Positions 1 to 7,788 of a stretch of DNA of 64,000 nt are shown in pieces. The notes beneath the pieces were generated by a model. The model searched no databases. It was not told the origin of the DNA and worked only from the letters and a program-made list of their open reading frames with translations. The stretch spans positions 42,404-106,403 of the forward strand of contig JAHHTP010000001.1 of the NCBI GenBank assembly GCA_020024615.1. Reading direction: 5' to 3'. The position numbers and the translations under genes were made by a program. Within the stretch, counting starts at the first letter, position 1. Each line of letters opens with the position of its first letter. Origin of the DNA: Oscillospiraceae bacterium. GTDB lineage: Bacteria; Bacillota; Clostridia; Oscillospirales; Ruminococcaceae.

Positions 1-1117
1 GGGTAAAGCCGTTCCAGATCGTAAATCCGAAGATACACGGCAGGGCAAGAAAGAACAGCAGAATGCCGTTAATCAGACTTGCTTTCTTTCTGCTCCAACC
101 AAACAAGTCACAGGTGCAGGCGATGATGGTTTCAAATACAGTGAAAATGGTGGTCAATGCTGCACTTGCCATAAAGACAAAGAACAGGCTGCCCCATACT
201 CTGCCCAGAGGGATATTATTGAAAATATTTGGGAGAGTGATGAAAATTAAGCTGGTGCCGCTTTCAACATCGATGTTATATGCAAAGCAGGCCGGGAAGA
301 TGATTAAGCCGGATGTAAATGCAACAAAGGTATCCAAAGCGCAGATATTCACAGATTCGCCCAGTAAAGAGCGTTCTTTGCTGAAGTAACTGCCGAAAAT
401 ACCGATAGAACCCATGCCAAGACTTAATGTAAAGAAAGCCTGGTTCATAGCATTTACAATAACATTGCCGATGCCAGCAGCTTTCATACGCTCAAAGTCT
501 GGAATCAGATAGAAAGAAAGACCTTCCTTTGCACCATCCATGAAAATACTGTTTCCTGCGAGTGCCAGCATGATGACAAGCAGCGCAACCATTAAGATTT
601 TTGTAACTTTTTCCAGACCATTTTGCAAGCCGAAGGAACATACAATAGCAGCCAGCAGCACAACAATACCGGTGTAGAAAATCATAGACCAAGTATCACC
701 AAGTACTTCGTTGTTGTAGAATGATGCAATGGCACTAGGGTCAAGCCCTTGTAAAGATCCAGCTGTGGTTTCGGTAAAGTAGCGCAGCAACCAACCTGTA
801 ATGGTGGTGTAAAACATTAAGATCAAATAGTTTCCGATTAAAGCAACTCTACCATGGATATGCCATTTAGATCCTTTGGGTTCAAGTGGTTCATACATCA
901 AAACCGGACTTTTGCGGCTTGCACGGCCGATGGCAAATTCCATTGTCATAACCGGCAGACCTAAAATCGCCAAAAAGAATAAATAAATCAATACAAATAT
1001 ACCGCCGCCGTACTGACCGACCATATATGGAAATTTATAAACATTTCCTATGCCGATTGCGCAACCGGCACTTAACAGAATGAAGCCTAAGCGGCTTCCC
1101 AGACGTTCTCTGCTCAT
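1..1117 (-). CDS. Sodium-dependent transporter of the neurotransmitter:sodium symporter (NSS) family, partial
   Basis: This is the N-terminal 372 codons of an integral membrane protein; its 3' end lies beyond the window edge. Translation of the minus strand from an ATG at 1117 gives MSRERLGSRLGFILLSAG followed by GCAIGIGNVYKFPY, which matches the unwound first membrane helix of LeuT-fold NSS transporters that forms the sodium and substrate site. Many further hydrophobic segments follow. The family imports amino acids or related solutes with sodium; the substrate cannot be read from the sequence. It is monocistronic at its 5' side, with the tRNA-Ser terminator just upstream. Family assignment is firm, substrate unknown. 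Confidence 0.85.
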   Translation of the reverse strand, partial: MSRERLGSRLGFILLSAGCAIGIGNVYKFPYMVGQYGGGIFVLIYLFFLAILGLPVMTMEFAIGRASRKSPVLMYEPLEPKGSKWHIHGRVALIGNYLILMFYTTITGWLLRYFTETTAGSLQGLDPSAIASFYNNEVLGDTWSMIFYTGIVVLLAAIVCSFGLQNGLEKVTKILMVALLVIMLALAGNSIFMDGAKEGLSFYLIPDFERMKAAGIGNVIVNAMNQAFFTLSLGMGSIGIFGSYFSKERSLLGESVNICALDTFVAFTSGLIIFPACFAYNIDVESGTSLIFITLPNIFNNIPLGRVWGSLFFVFMASAALTTIFTVFETIIACTCDLFGWSRKKASLINGILLFFLALPCIFGFTIWNGFT

Positions 1118-1234
1118 ACAAATACCTCACTTGCTGTTTTATTTTTCCCGCTTCAAAACAGTTGTAGACAGAATATAGTAAAAGCAATCACTTTAACGAT
1201 ATAAAGCTTTTACTGTTTGAATCGGAAGTGGTAT

Positions 1235-1273
1235 AATAAAAACCGTATAACCGGTATTATCCAATCATACGGT
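1235..1273 (-). terminator. Intrinsic terminator of tRNA-Ser
   Basis: On the minus strand ACCGTAT and ATACGGT (1267-1273 and 1242-1248) pair around an 18-base loop and are followed by TTTTTATTAT. It starts only a few bases after the encoded CCA of the tRNA. Confidence 0.75.
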
Positions 1274-1275
1274 CT

Positions 1276-1366
1276 TGGCGGAGATGGAGGGATTCGAACC
1301 CTCGTGCCTATCTCTAGACAAAACGATTTCGAGTCGTTCTCGTTACGACCACTTCGATACATCTCC
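1276..1366 (-). tRNA. tRNA-Ser (anticodon CGA)
   Basis: The minus strand reads a GGAGATG acceptor strand that pairs with CATCTCC, then discriminator G and an encoded CCA at 1276-1278. The anticodon arm ACGA-CTCGAAA-TCGT exposes anticodon CGA, so it decodes UCG serine codons. The T arm contains GGTTCGAATCC, and there is a long variable arm as expected for tRNA-Ser. Total length is 91 bases including CCA. Confidence 0.95.
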
Positions 1367-1397
1367 ATATTTATGTCCGTTTTTCATGACATAAGTC

Positions 1398-1426
1398 ATT
1401 ATAGCACATTAAGATGTAAATGTGAA
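1398..1426 (-). promoter_or_regulatory. Promoter of tRNA-Ser
   Basis: On the minus strand TTCACA (1421-1426), a 17-base spacer and TATAAT (1398-1403) precede the tRNA by about 30 bases. The -10 is perfect and the -35 matches 5 of 6 consensus bases. Confidence 0.75.
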
Positions 1427-1466
1427 GTCTTTTATTGGAGTTTTAACAAAATGTTCATATAATGTA

Positions 1467-1808
1467 TCAGTGATATTTGGTTTGATATTCGGTATTGTTG
1501 GTAATGGAATCAAAGAAAATTACTTTACCAGTATGAAATTTCTGTGCAATTCGGTATGCCTGCATGGCAATGTGCTTGGAGCGAGGGAAGCGGTATGGGG
1601 CAGATAAAACCCCAACAGGTGCATGGTTGAAAGCTGCAAACTGTGCTGTTTCTTCCTGAATCCGGCTGTGGGAGGTATGCAGGGTCAGAATGGTATGGGC
1701 ACCGTCTGACGCGTTGGAACAGATACCGGTAAAGAACCGTTCAGGTTGTTTATTCTCTGATATCACTACCAGGTATTCTGTAATTTTGTGAAAATCTGCG
1801 ATCATCAT
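1467..1808 (-). CDS. Hypothetical protein, 113 aa
   Basis: I do not recognise this protein. The open frame extends further upstream to 1868, but the ATG at 1808 is preferred because AAGGAG lies 5 bases before it; a second ATG follows immediately. The product starts MMIADFHKITEYLVVISENK, has no obvious signal peptide or membrane segment, and contains a central segment with conserved-looking Thr/His residues (TILTLHTSHS). It sits about 70 bases downstream of pepT on the same strand and may be read through from it, or be expressed alone. The good ribosome binding site supports it as a real gene. Confidence 0.6.
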   Translation of the reverse strand: MMIADFHKITEYLVVISENKQPERFFTGICSNASDGAHTILTLHTSHSRIQEETAQFAAFNHAPVGVLSAPYRFPRSKHIAMQAYRIAQKFHTGKVIFFDSITNNTEYQTKYH

Positions 1809-1877
1809 AAACTCCTTATCGAAAATAAAAAGTGAAGAAATGGGGCGGTTATGCACACCATTCTTCACCTCATGTAC

Positions 1878-3101
1878 TTATAAATTAGCAATTAATTGGC
1901 AGAGTTCAATTAACTGTCTAACAACCAGTTCCATTTCGTTAATATCGGCATACTCAAAACGACCATGACCATTCTGACCACCGGTACCTATGTTTGGGCA
2001 AGGAAGACCCATAAAAGAGAGTCTTGCACCATCGGTACCACCGCGAATTGCAACTTCTTCTGGAGCTAAGCCCACACGGGAAGCAGATTCTTTCAACAGG
2101 TCAATTAGATACATATGCGGCAGAATCTTTTCCTTCATATTGTAATAGGAATCTTTGATTTCCAGTTCAACAGTGCCTTTGCCGTATTTTTCGTTGAGAT
2201 ATGCAGCGGTTTTTTCTGCAAACGCTTTCTTCTGCTCGAATTTTTCTCTGTCATGATCACGGATGATATAGAACATTTTTGCGTTTTCCACATCACCGGA
2301 GAAATCATTCAGATGATAAAAACCTTCGTATTTTTCGGTAAACTGCGGTTTTTCATTTATCGGCAGCATACCCTCAAATTCCATAGCAATCAGCAGAGCA
2401 TTTTTCAGATGATTTTTTGCGCTGCCTGGATGAATGTTGATGCCGCGTACATTGACAATTAAGGATGCAGCATTAAAGTTCTCGTATTCGACTTCACCAG
2501 CAGTGCTACCATCTACCGTAACAGCGATGTCGGCACCAAAAGCTTTGACATCGAAGCGATCTGCACCCTGACCAACCTCCTCATCCGGCGTAATGCCGAT
2601 ACGGATTTTGCCGTGCGGAATTTCCGGGTGTGCCAGCAGATAGTCAGCAGCTGCTGTGATTTCAGCCAGACCGGCTTTATCATCGGCACCGAGTAGAGTG
2701 GTACCGTCGGTTACAATCAGTTTGTGGCCGTATTTTGTTGACAGAGAAGAAAATTCACTCTCATGCATAACGATATTGTGTTCTTCGTTCAATACAATAT
2801 CACCGCCTTGATAATCCACAATGCGCGGTTTGATGTTGGCACCTGTAAAATCTGGTGCTGTGTCCATGTGTGCAATCAATCCCAGCGTTTTGCAACCTTC
2901 TTTGGTCGCTGGGATAGTAGCAAAGATATAGCCATTATCATCTAAGGTTACTTCCGTTAAACCCGTCGCTTCCAGTTCGGATTTGAGCATTTTAGCAAAT
3001 TCAACCTGGGATGTGGTGGACGGGAAGGATTGGGAAGATTCATCCGACATGGTGTCAAATGAAATGTAATGTAAAAATTTTTCTACAACATTGGATAACA
3101 T
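1878..3101 (-). CDS. pepT: Peptidase T (tripeptide aminopeptidase)
   Basis: Zinc-dependent cytoplasmic exopeptidase of the M20B family that removes the N-terminal residue of tripeptides, supporting peptide use. The ATG at 3101 is chosen over the longer open frame (to 3269) because AAGGGGG precedes it and the 407 aa product equals the usual PepT length. Metal and catalytic motifs are visible in order: HMDTAPD, LGADDKAG, PDEEVGQG, the dimerisation-domain segment NIHPGSAK, and the C-terminal GGQNGHGRFEY histidine. A strong promoter lies directly upstream, so it is probably its own transcription unit. Confidence 0.95.
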   Translation of the reverse strand: MLSNVVEKFLHYISFDTMSDESSQSFPSTTSQVEFAKMLKSELEATGLTEVTLDDNGYIFATIPATKEGCKTLGLIAHMDTAPDFTGANIKPRIVDYQGGDIVLNEEHNIVMHESEFSSLSTKYGHKLIVTDGTTLLGADDKAGLAEITAAADYLLAHPEIPHGKIRIGITPDEEVGQGADRFDVKAFGADIAVTVDGSTAGEVEYENFNAASLIVNVRGINIHPGSAKNHLKNALLIAMEFEGMLPINEKPQFTEKYEGFYHLNDFSGDVENAKMFYIIRDHDREKFEQKKAFAEKTAAYLNEKYGKGTVELEIKDSYYNMKEKILPHMYLIDLLKESASRVGLAPEEVAIRGGTDGARLSFMGLPCPNIGTGGQNGHGRFEYADINEMELVVRQLIELCQLIANL

Positions 3102-3125
3102 AGTTTTTAGCCCCCTTTTCCATTC

Positions 3126-3154
3126 ATTATAACACAGTTGCAGTTGAATTGCAA
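3126..3154 (-). promoter_or_regulatory. Promoter of pepT
   Basis: TTGCAA (3149-3154), a 17-base spacer and TATAAT (3126-3131) on the minus strand, 25 bases before the pepT start. The -35 box abuts the T-tract of the upstream gene's terminator. Confidence 0.8.
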
Positions 3155-3185
3155 ATAAAAACCGCTGACCATCACGATCAGCGGT
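3154..3185 (-). terminator. Terminator of the CBM9-like gene
   Basis: Minus-strand ACCGCTGA and TCAGCGGT form a perfect 8-bp stem (3161-3168 and 3178-3185) with a 9-base loop, followed by TTTTTATTT. Confidence 0.85.
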
Positions 3186-3198
3186 AAAAATCATAGCA

Positions 3199-4269
3199 TT
3201 ATTCTTCCGGCTGGAACAGATAAACAAGGCTGTCGGTGCGGATATGCCAGTCACCAGTGCCATCTGCATTTTTTGCCCAGATATCGAACTCCGTTGGGCT
3301 TACCATAAACTGTGGCTCGATGGTCCAGGTGTCGTCGCCACACAGTGCGCTAAAATCGGTAGTGAATTTTCCGGTTTCAGCAAACAGATTTCGTTCACGG
3401 TAGTAGAGTTTGCGCAGTTCCCATTTAATATATTCGTCTCTTGGAATAACGAAATCCTGTTTTCCAGTTTCATCAGCAAATACTAAGAACCCCCAGCGTT
3501 CTGGGCAGTGCATATCAACGATACCAGTCGGGGACCATATCCAGTTATCTTCCGGATATGGTTTACCGGTTTCAGGGTTAATAACCTTTTGATATTTGCC
3601 GTCTTTGACTTCGGCTTGCCATTCGACACGGGAGAAGTCGATTCTCCAGTATCTGCCCGGTTGCGGCTTGTTATCATCTGCACACTGCATTAAAACTTCC
3701 ATCGGGAATGCGATTTCAACACTCCAGAATTTATTATCCGCAGTCGGGTCGTTTACCTTGCCTTCTACATGAACAGCGGATTTGAGTCCCTGATAATCAA
3801 AGGAATTCATAGCCGGTGCACCATCACGATAAGGTTTTGGCAGAAGCAGATCCCACACGGTATTCAGAGCATTCATTTCAAACTCATAGTAAAGGTGGGT
3901 ATCATTATCCATGTCGATGAAAACTTCAAAATCATTATCAAAGAAGATAACGGAATCACGCTCAGTCTGGTATGCCCAGATCTGATCTTCTTCCAATTTT
4001 GCTCCGACATAAAGATAATTCTCATCCCATTTCATCTTCATGCGAGTGTTTTTATTTGGTCTAGGACGAGACGAAGGGGTGCCGCCTGCAATGAGGCAGG
4101 AAGTATCCTCAATATCTTCAAACAATTCACTCCACGGGGCGTCTTCCCAGAACGGTTTGTCCAGATTGCCGTCCAGTTCGGTTAGCGGTGTGACTGCTTT
4201 CGGACAGATATAATGCCTTGGTGAGAAATCAGCGGTAATTTCATTTACGCGATGCCAATACTGTGCCAT
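3199..4269 (-). CDS. Carbohydrate-binding family 9-like protein, 356 aa
   Basis: The protein resembles stand-alone CBM9-like proteins of clostridia and Bacteroidetes: a beta-sandwich with the typical sequence LDGNLDKPFWEDAPWSELF near residue 32, then WDENYLYVGAKLEE, FFDNDFEVFIDMDNDTHLYYEFEMNALNT and IDFSRVEW. There is no signal peptide, so it appears cytoplasmic, unlike the xylanase-attached modules from which the fold was named. No catalytic domain is attached. AAGGAG lies 8 bases before the ATG and a promoter is present. Ligand and role are unknown; sugar binding is inferred from the fold only. Confidence 0.8.
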   Translation of the reverse strand: MAQYWHRVNEITADFSPRHYICPKAVTPLTELDGNLDKPFWEDAPWSELFEDIEDTSCLIAGGTPSSRPRPNKNTRMKMKWDENYLYVGAKLEEDQIWAYQTERDSVIFFDNDFEVFIDMDNDTHLYYEFEMNALNTVWDLLLPKPYRDGAPAMNSFDYQGLKSAVHVEGKVNDPTADNKFWSVEIAFPMEVLMQCADDNKPQPGRYWRIDFSRVEWQAEVKDGKYQKVINPETGKPYPEDNWIWSPTGIVDMHCPERWGFLVFADETGKQDFVIPRDEYIKWELRKLYYRERNLFAETGKFTTDFSALCGDDTWTIEPQFMVSPTEFDIWAKNADGTGDWHIRTDSLVYLFQPEE

Positions 4270-4303
4270 AATGATATTCTCCTTTACGGATTTATTTGTC
4301 TAT

Positions 4304-4332
4304 ATTATAGCGTATTTTACAATCGTTTGCAA
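4304..4332 (-). promoter_or_regulatory. Promoter of the CBM9-like gene
   Basis: Minus-strand TTGCAA (4327-4332), 17-base spacer, TATAAT (4304-4309), about 35 bases before the start codon. Confidence 0.8.
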
Positions 4333-4349
4333 TAGAATTTTTAATTGTG

Positions 4350-4991
4350 TCACAGTTTACTGCGGTTTTCCAGTGCTTTATACAGTGTGACAGTATCTAC
4401 ATTTTCCAGTTCAGAACCAGCGGATACACCGTATGCGATACGGGATACCTGAATGTCAGGAAAGGTGATCCGGATTAAGCGGGAAATATAGGCCGCAGTG
4501 GCTTCACCCTCAATATTCGGGTTGGTCGCCAGAATGACTTCTCGAATTGGTTCGACACCAAGTCGACGGATTAAATCCTTGATGTTTAATTCATCTGGGC
4601 CGATGCCGTTCTGTGGAGATATGGATCCGCCGATGATATGATAAACGCCATGATATTCCTGGGTGCGTTCAAATGCGGATAGGCTTTTGACATTTTCGAC
4701 CACACAGATGGTGGCATGGTCGCGTTTTTCATCTGCACAGATTTCGCAGGTGTCGTTAACTGAATAATTGTGGCAGAGTTTGCACTGCTTAATTTCATTG
4801 TGCGCAGTTAAAATGGCGTCTGAAAGTGCCTGGATTTGCGTGTCACTCATGTTCAAAACATGATAGGCAAGTTGCTGTGCTGTTTTTGGCCCGATCCCTG
4901 GCAGGGAAGCAAACTGTTCAATTAAGCGAACCAGTGGCATGGTAGATTGTTGGCGCGAATGGTTGGGGACAAAAGAATTTTTAGAAGCCAT
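4350..4991 (-). CDS. recR: Recombination mediator RecR
   Basis: RecR forms a ring-shaped clamp that with RecO and RecF loads RecA onto single-stranded DNA during gap repair. The 213 aa product shows the helix-hairpin-helix region (SLPGIGPKTAQQLAYHVL), the C4 zinc finger CKLCHNYSVNDTCEIC, and the Toprim domain (ICVVENVKSLSAFERT, then HIIGGSISP with GIGPDEL). The ATG at 4991 is preferred because GGAGG precedes it; the N-terminus carries about 17 residues before the usual MPLVRLIEQF start, and the alternative start there cannot be excluded. It lies in the classic dnaX-ybaB-recR order. Confidence 0.95.
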   Translation of the reverse strand: MASKNSFVPNHSRQQSTMPLVRLIEQFASLPGIGPKTAQQLAYHVLNMSDTQIQALSDAILTAHNEIKQCKLCHNYSVNDTCEICADEKRDHATICVVENVKSLSAFERTQEYHGVYHIIGGSISPQNGIGPDELNIKDLIRRLGVEPIREVILATNPNIEGEATAAYISRLIRITFPDIQVSRIAYGVSAGSELENVDTVTLYKALENRSKL

Positions 4992-5078
4992 GAAAGGTTC
5001 CTCCGTTTCTATTGCAAAAAGAGCAGGCAAGGGTAGTCCCATGCCTGCACGGTAAAGTTATCCAATTTGATTTGGTGA

Positions 5079-5423
5079 TCAGATTCCCGGAATACTAATA
5101 TTGCCGGTCAGCTGACCCATACGAGCATCAGAATCAGCATCTGCTTCACGCATAGCCTCATTGATTGCGCTGATAACCAGATCCTGTAACATTTCGATAT
5201 CTTCCGGATCTACAACTTCCGGTTTGATGTTTAAGGATTTTACTTCTTTTTTACCGGTAACAACTGCTTCAACTTGGCCGCCACCTACCGATGCGGAGTA
5301 TTCTTTGACCTCCAGCTCAGCCTGCAATTTTGAAATTTCTTCCTGCATTTTCTGAGCTTTTTTGATTACACTGTTCATGTTGCCGCCACCGTTCGAGTAG
5401 CCTTGTGGTAATCTTGCTTTCAT
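5079..5423 (-). CDS. YbaB/EbfC family nucleoid-associated protein
   Basis: Small (114 aa) DNA-binding dimeric protein of the YbaB/EbfC family, encoded between dnaX and recR as in most bacteria. Residues about 16-45 form the conserved helix (NSVIKKAQKMQEEISKLQAE), followed by the beta strands GQVEAVVTGKKEVKSLNIKPEV and a helical end. A Gly/Asn-rich N-terminal extension precedes the conserved part. AGGAGG stands 7 bases before the ATG. The gap to dnaX is 18 bases, so the three genes are likely co-transcribed. Exact role in replication or recombination is not established for the family. Confidence 0.9.
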   Translation of the reverse strand: MKARLPQGYSNGGGNMNSVIKKAQKMQEEISKLQAELEVKEYSASVGGGQVEAVVTGKKEVKSLNIKPEVVDPEDIEMLQDLVISAINEAMREADADSDARMGQLTGNISIPGI

Positions 5424-5441
5424 TTTGTATTTCCTCCTGAA

Positions 5442-7154
5442 TTATTGTTCAGTTATTTCAACACCTGCCAAACGCGCACGCTCGGTCAATTCCTTGAGGG
5501 GATCGATTTTCGGTGCAGCTGTTTGTGAAGTGGTGTTTTCTTTTGCGAGTCGAAGTTTATAGCTTTTGCCAGTGACCTGTTGTACAACAGATAACAGTCT
5601 GCCTGCCGCATTGTCTTTTTTAAGATTGCTGACCAGGCTTCCCATCGGACTTTTCATGTATAGATACAGCCCTTTTTCATATACAGCAGCATTGAACACC
5701 AGACCATAGATAAACGGATCGGCAGCTTTGAGTTGTTCGAGTACCGTTTCCCAATGTACAAACGGTACAGGCTGCATGTTTTCCGATTCGGATTCCGACT
5801 GAGAAACATCGGGTTTTGGTACCGATTGTTGCGCCGCTGTCTGCTGTGTCTGGGATTCTGGTGGTGAATATGGTTTTAAATCTTCCTGTGCGGGCTGTTG
5901 GATTTGTGTTTTTTCCATGGCCGGCTGAGGTGCCGGTTCTGGTGTTAAGGTTGGTTTTGTCGGTTGTTGAGCCGCTGGCGCAACAGAAACAGGTGCGACA
6001 ATATTTACACCGCGTTCCAGTGTCCGTTCGAGCTGTTCAATGCGCTGCAATAAGCTTTGTGGTGCATGGTCTGCAGATGGATTACAAATCCGGATAAAGC
6101 ACATTTCCATATTCAGACGTTTATCTGAATATTTTGTCATTGCATCAAGTGTTTCCTGTAAGATCTGCAAATACCGAAGCAGCCTTGCAAGGGTAAAGCT
6201 CTCGGCATATTGTTTCATCTTTTTCAGTTCAGAAGGGAGGATAAACCGTAGTTCGACCTCGCCATTTCCAGCTTTTAAGATCATAATATCACGAAACTGA
6301 CCGGAAAGTTCTTCACAGAAAGTTTGTAAATCTTTGGAACGATCATATAAACTACCGAGGATTTTCAGCGCACCTGAGGTGTCGTTTTCCAAAATGCAAT
6401 CACATACAGCAAAGAGATAATCCCTGCCAGTAACACCGGTAGCGTGAATGACAGTATCCTCGGTGATATCATGTTCGTAGGCGATACACTGATCGGTCAG
6501 TGAAAGGGCATCACGCATGCCGCCGTCTGCCAGTCTTGCAATCATAGCGGCAGCTTCATTGGTGATGGTAAAGTGTTCCGCATCAGCAATCATTTTTAAC
6601 CGGCTGATAATATCCGCTGTACGGATGCGGTTGAAATCAAACCGCTGGCAGCGAGAAAGAATGGTTGCTGGAACTTTCTGTATTTCAGTAGTCGCCATGA
6701 TGAAGATTACATGCTGTGGCGGTTCTTCCATGATTTTCAAAAGTGCATTAAATGCCGCCTGTGAGAGCATATGTGTCTCATCTATAATATAGACACGGTA
6801 TTTACTCTGTGTTGGGAGAAAAAACGCTTCTTCTCGCAATTGACGGATATTGTCTACACCGTTGTTGCTGGCTGCATCGATCTCCTGAATATCCATGTTT
6901 GTGCCATCTAAAATGCTTTTGCAACTGTCACATTCCATACATGGGTTGCCGTCTATTGGATGTTCGCAGTTGACTGCCATTGAAAGAATTTTGGCACAAG
7001 TGGTTTTACCAGTACCGCGAGAACCTGTAAAGAGATAGGCATGAGCAGTTTTCTGGTTTTTTACCTGATTTTGCAGGGTGGTGGTGATGTGTTCCTGTGA
7101 AACTACATCTAAGAATGTGCGTGGACGCCATTTGCGATATAACGCCAGATACAA
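5442..7154 (-). CDS. dnaX: DNA polymerase III subunit gamma/tau
   Basis: Clamp-loader ATPase that couples the polymerase to the replication fork. The product shows the AAA+ Walker A GSRGTGKTT, a zinc-binding C4 segment (CEHPIDGNPCMECDSC), Walker B IIDETHML and the sensor motif ILSRCQRFDFNR. A Pro/Gln-rich linker (tau region) and a C-terminal domain follow. I chose the TTG at 7154, giving MYLALYRKWRP as in other DnaX proteins, because GGGGGTGA sits 5 bases before it; an in-frame ATG at 7169 has no convincing binding site. About 570 aa. It is directly downstream of the SRP RNA gene, as in many Firmicutes. Confidence 0.95.
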   Translation of the reverse strand: MYLALYRKWRPRTFLDVVSQEHITTTLQNQVKNQKTAHAYLFTGSRGTGKTTCAKILSMAVNCEHPIDGNPCMECDSCKSILDGTNMDIQEIDAASNNGVDNIRQLREEAFFLPTQSKYRVYIIDETHMLSQAAFNALLKIMEEPPQHVIFIMATTEIQKVPATILSRCQRFDFNRIRTADIISRLKMIADAEHFTITNEAAAMIARLADGGMRDALSLTDQCIAYEHDITEDTVIHATGVTGRDYLFAVCDCILENDTSGALKILGSLYDRSKDLQTFCEELSGQFRDIMILKAGNGEVELRFILPSELKKMKQYAESFTLARLLRYLQILQETLDAMTKYSDKRLNMEMCFIRICNPSADHAPQSLLQRIEQLERTLERGVNIVAPVSVAPAAQQPTKPTLTPEPAPQPAMEKTQIQQPAQEDLKPYSPPESQTQQTAAQQSVPKPDVSQSESESENMQPVPFVHWETVLEQLKAADPFIYGLVFNAAVYEKGLYLYMKSPMGSLVSNLKKDNAAGRLLSVVQQVTGKSYKLRLAKENTTSQTAAPKIDPLKELTERARLAGVEITEQ

Positions 7155-7179
7155 CTGCTTCACCCCCATAAAATAAAAA

Positions 7180-7320
7180 GCATACCATTTGACACACGGA
7201 TACACAGGAAACACTGCGGCACACAAACAAAATCGCTTAATGCTGCTCGGTTCCCCGCCTGACATGGTTCACGACCGTCTGTTGCACAGGCCCCGCATAT
7301 CCGCATGTCAAATGGTACGC
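7180..7320 (-). ncRNA. ffs: Signal recognition particle RNA (4.5S-like / scRNA)
   Basis: The minus strand contains the Ffh-binding domain signature: GTCAGG, an apical GG-GGAA-CC hairpin, then GAGCAGC followed by ATTAAG, matching the helix 8 motif of bacterial SRP RNA. The element is closed by an inner TGCGG/CCGCA helix (7293-7297 and 7215-7219) and by a roughly 23-bp outer stem (7184-7202 with 7298-7316 plus flanking pairs) containing only GU irregularities. A T-rich run follows the 3' arm. Position upstream of dnaX is the usual clostridial and bacillar location. Exact ends are estimated from the stem. Confidence 0.9.
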
Positions 7321-7367
7321 TCAAAAAAAGTATTTATAAAATACCTTGCGGTTTATCCGCTTGCTCT

Positions 7368-7396
7368 ATTATAGCACAGCGTCTCAAAAAAATCAA
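7368..7396 (-). promoter_or_regulatory. Promoter of the SRP RNA (and probably dnaX operon)
   Basis: Minus-strand TTGATT (7391-7396), 17-base spacer, TATAAT (7368-7373). The expected start near 7361 gives a leader of about 40 bases before the SRP RNA stem, containing a short GCGG/CCGC hairpin and a weak 6-bp hairpin followed by seven T. Confidence 0.8.
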
Positions 7397-7486
7397 CCGT
7401 TTTTTGATAGAATTTTTATTTTATTCAAGATTACAGTTTTTGATCTAATAGAAAATTGTCAAAATACCGAGAAAAATCAATCCGTC

Positions 7487-7515
7487 TTGCAATCTTGAAA
7501 AAGGCATGTTATAAT
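7487..7515 (+). promoter_or_regulatory. Promoter of the DUF896/Shango-like operon
   Basis: TTGCAA (7487-7492), 17-base spacer, TATAAT (7510-7515), 35 bases before the DUF896 start. No LexA-type palindrome is visible around it. It is the only clear promoter before the three large genes. Confidence 0.75.
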
Positions 7516-7550
7516 GTAAGATACTATCTAAGCAGGAAAGGAAACATATC

Positions 7551-7754
7551 ATGACTGAAGAAAAAATCAAACGAATTAATGAACTTGCAGCGATTGCAAA
7601 AAAAAGAGAGCTAACCAAAGAGGAATTTGAGGAACGCGCTGTTCTGCGCCGGGAGTATATCGACAGCTTTAAAGCAAGCTTAACTGGACAGCTTCAAAAT
7701 ATCCGCATTGTGGAAGCAGACGGTTCCAAACATCCGTTACGCAAAAAACAGTAA
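7551..7754 (+). CDS. DUF896 family (YnzC-like) small protein, 67 aa
   Basis: The sequence MTEEKIKRINELAAIAKK, then LTKEEFEERAVLRREYIDSF and the basic tail, matches the short two-helix DUF896/YnzC family of Firmicutes. The family has no firmly established biochemical function; in Bacillus subtilis ynzC lies in the SOS-induced yneA operon. AGGAAAGGAAAC precedes the ATG. The stop is 34 bases before the TerB-domain gene with no terminator between, so the four genes are likely on one transcript. Whether it contributes to the downstream system or is simply a neighbouring core gene cannot be told from this window. Confidence 0.85.
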   Translation: MTEEKIKRINELAAIAKKRELTKEEFEERAVLRREYIDSFKASLTGQLQNIRIVEADGSKHPLRKKQ

Positions 7755-7788
7755 ATTACAAGTACCTTAATCAGGAAGGAGGGGGCGT

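Noticed and set aside
1217..1462. Plus-strand open frame over the tRNA
   Set aside because: It is the antisense of tRNA-Ser with no ribosome binding site or protein-like sequence.
2115..2462. Plus-strand open frame within pepT
   Set aside because: Antisense shadow of a conserved gene; no start signal.
7006..7230. Open frame across the dnaX start and SRP RNA
   Set aside because: Covers a structured RNA and an intact conserved gene in another frame; sequence is not protein-like.
7200..7374. Plus-strand open frame over the SRP RNA
   Set aside because: It is opposite a clear SRP RNA gene; coding potential comes from the antisense of the stem.
7401..7550. LexA box before the DUF896 gene
   Set aside because: No GAAC-N4-GTTC-type palindrome is found around the promoter.
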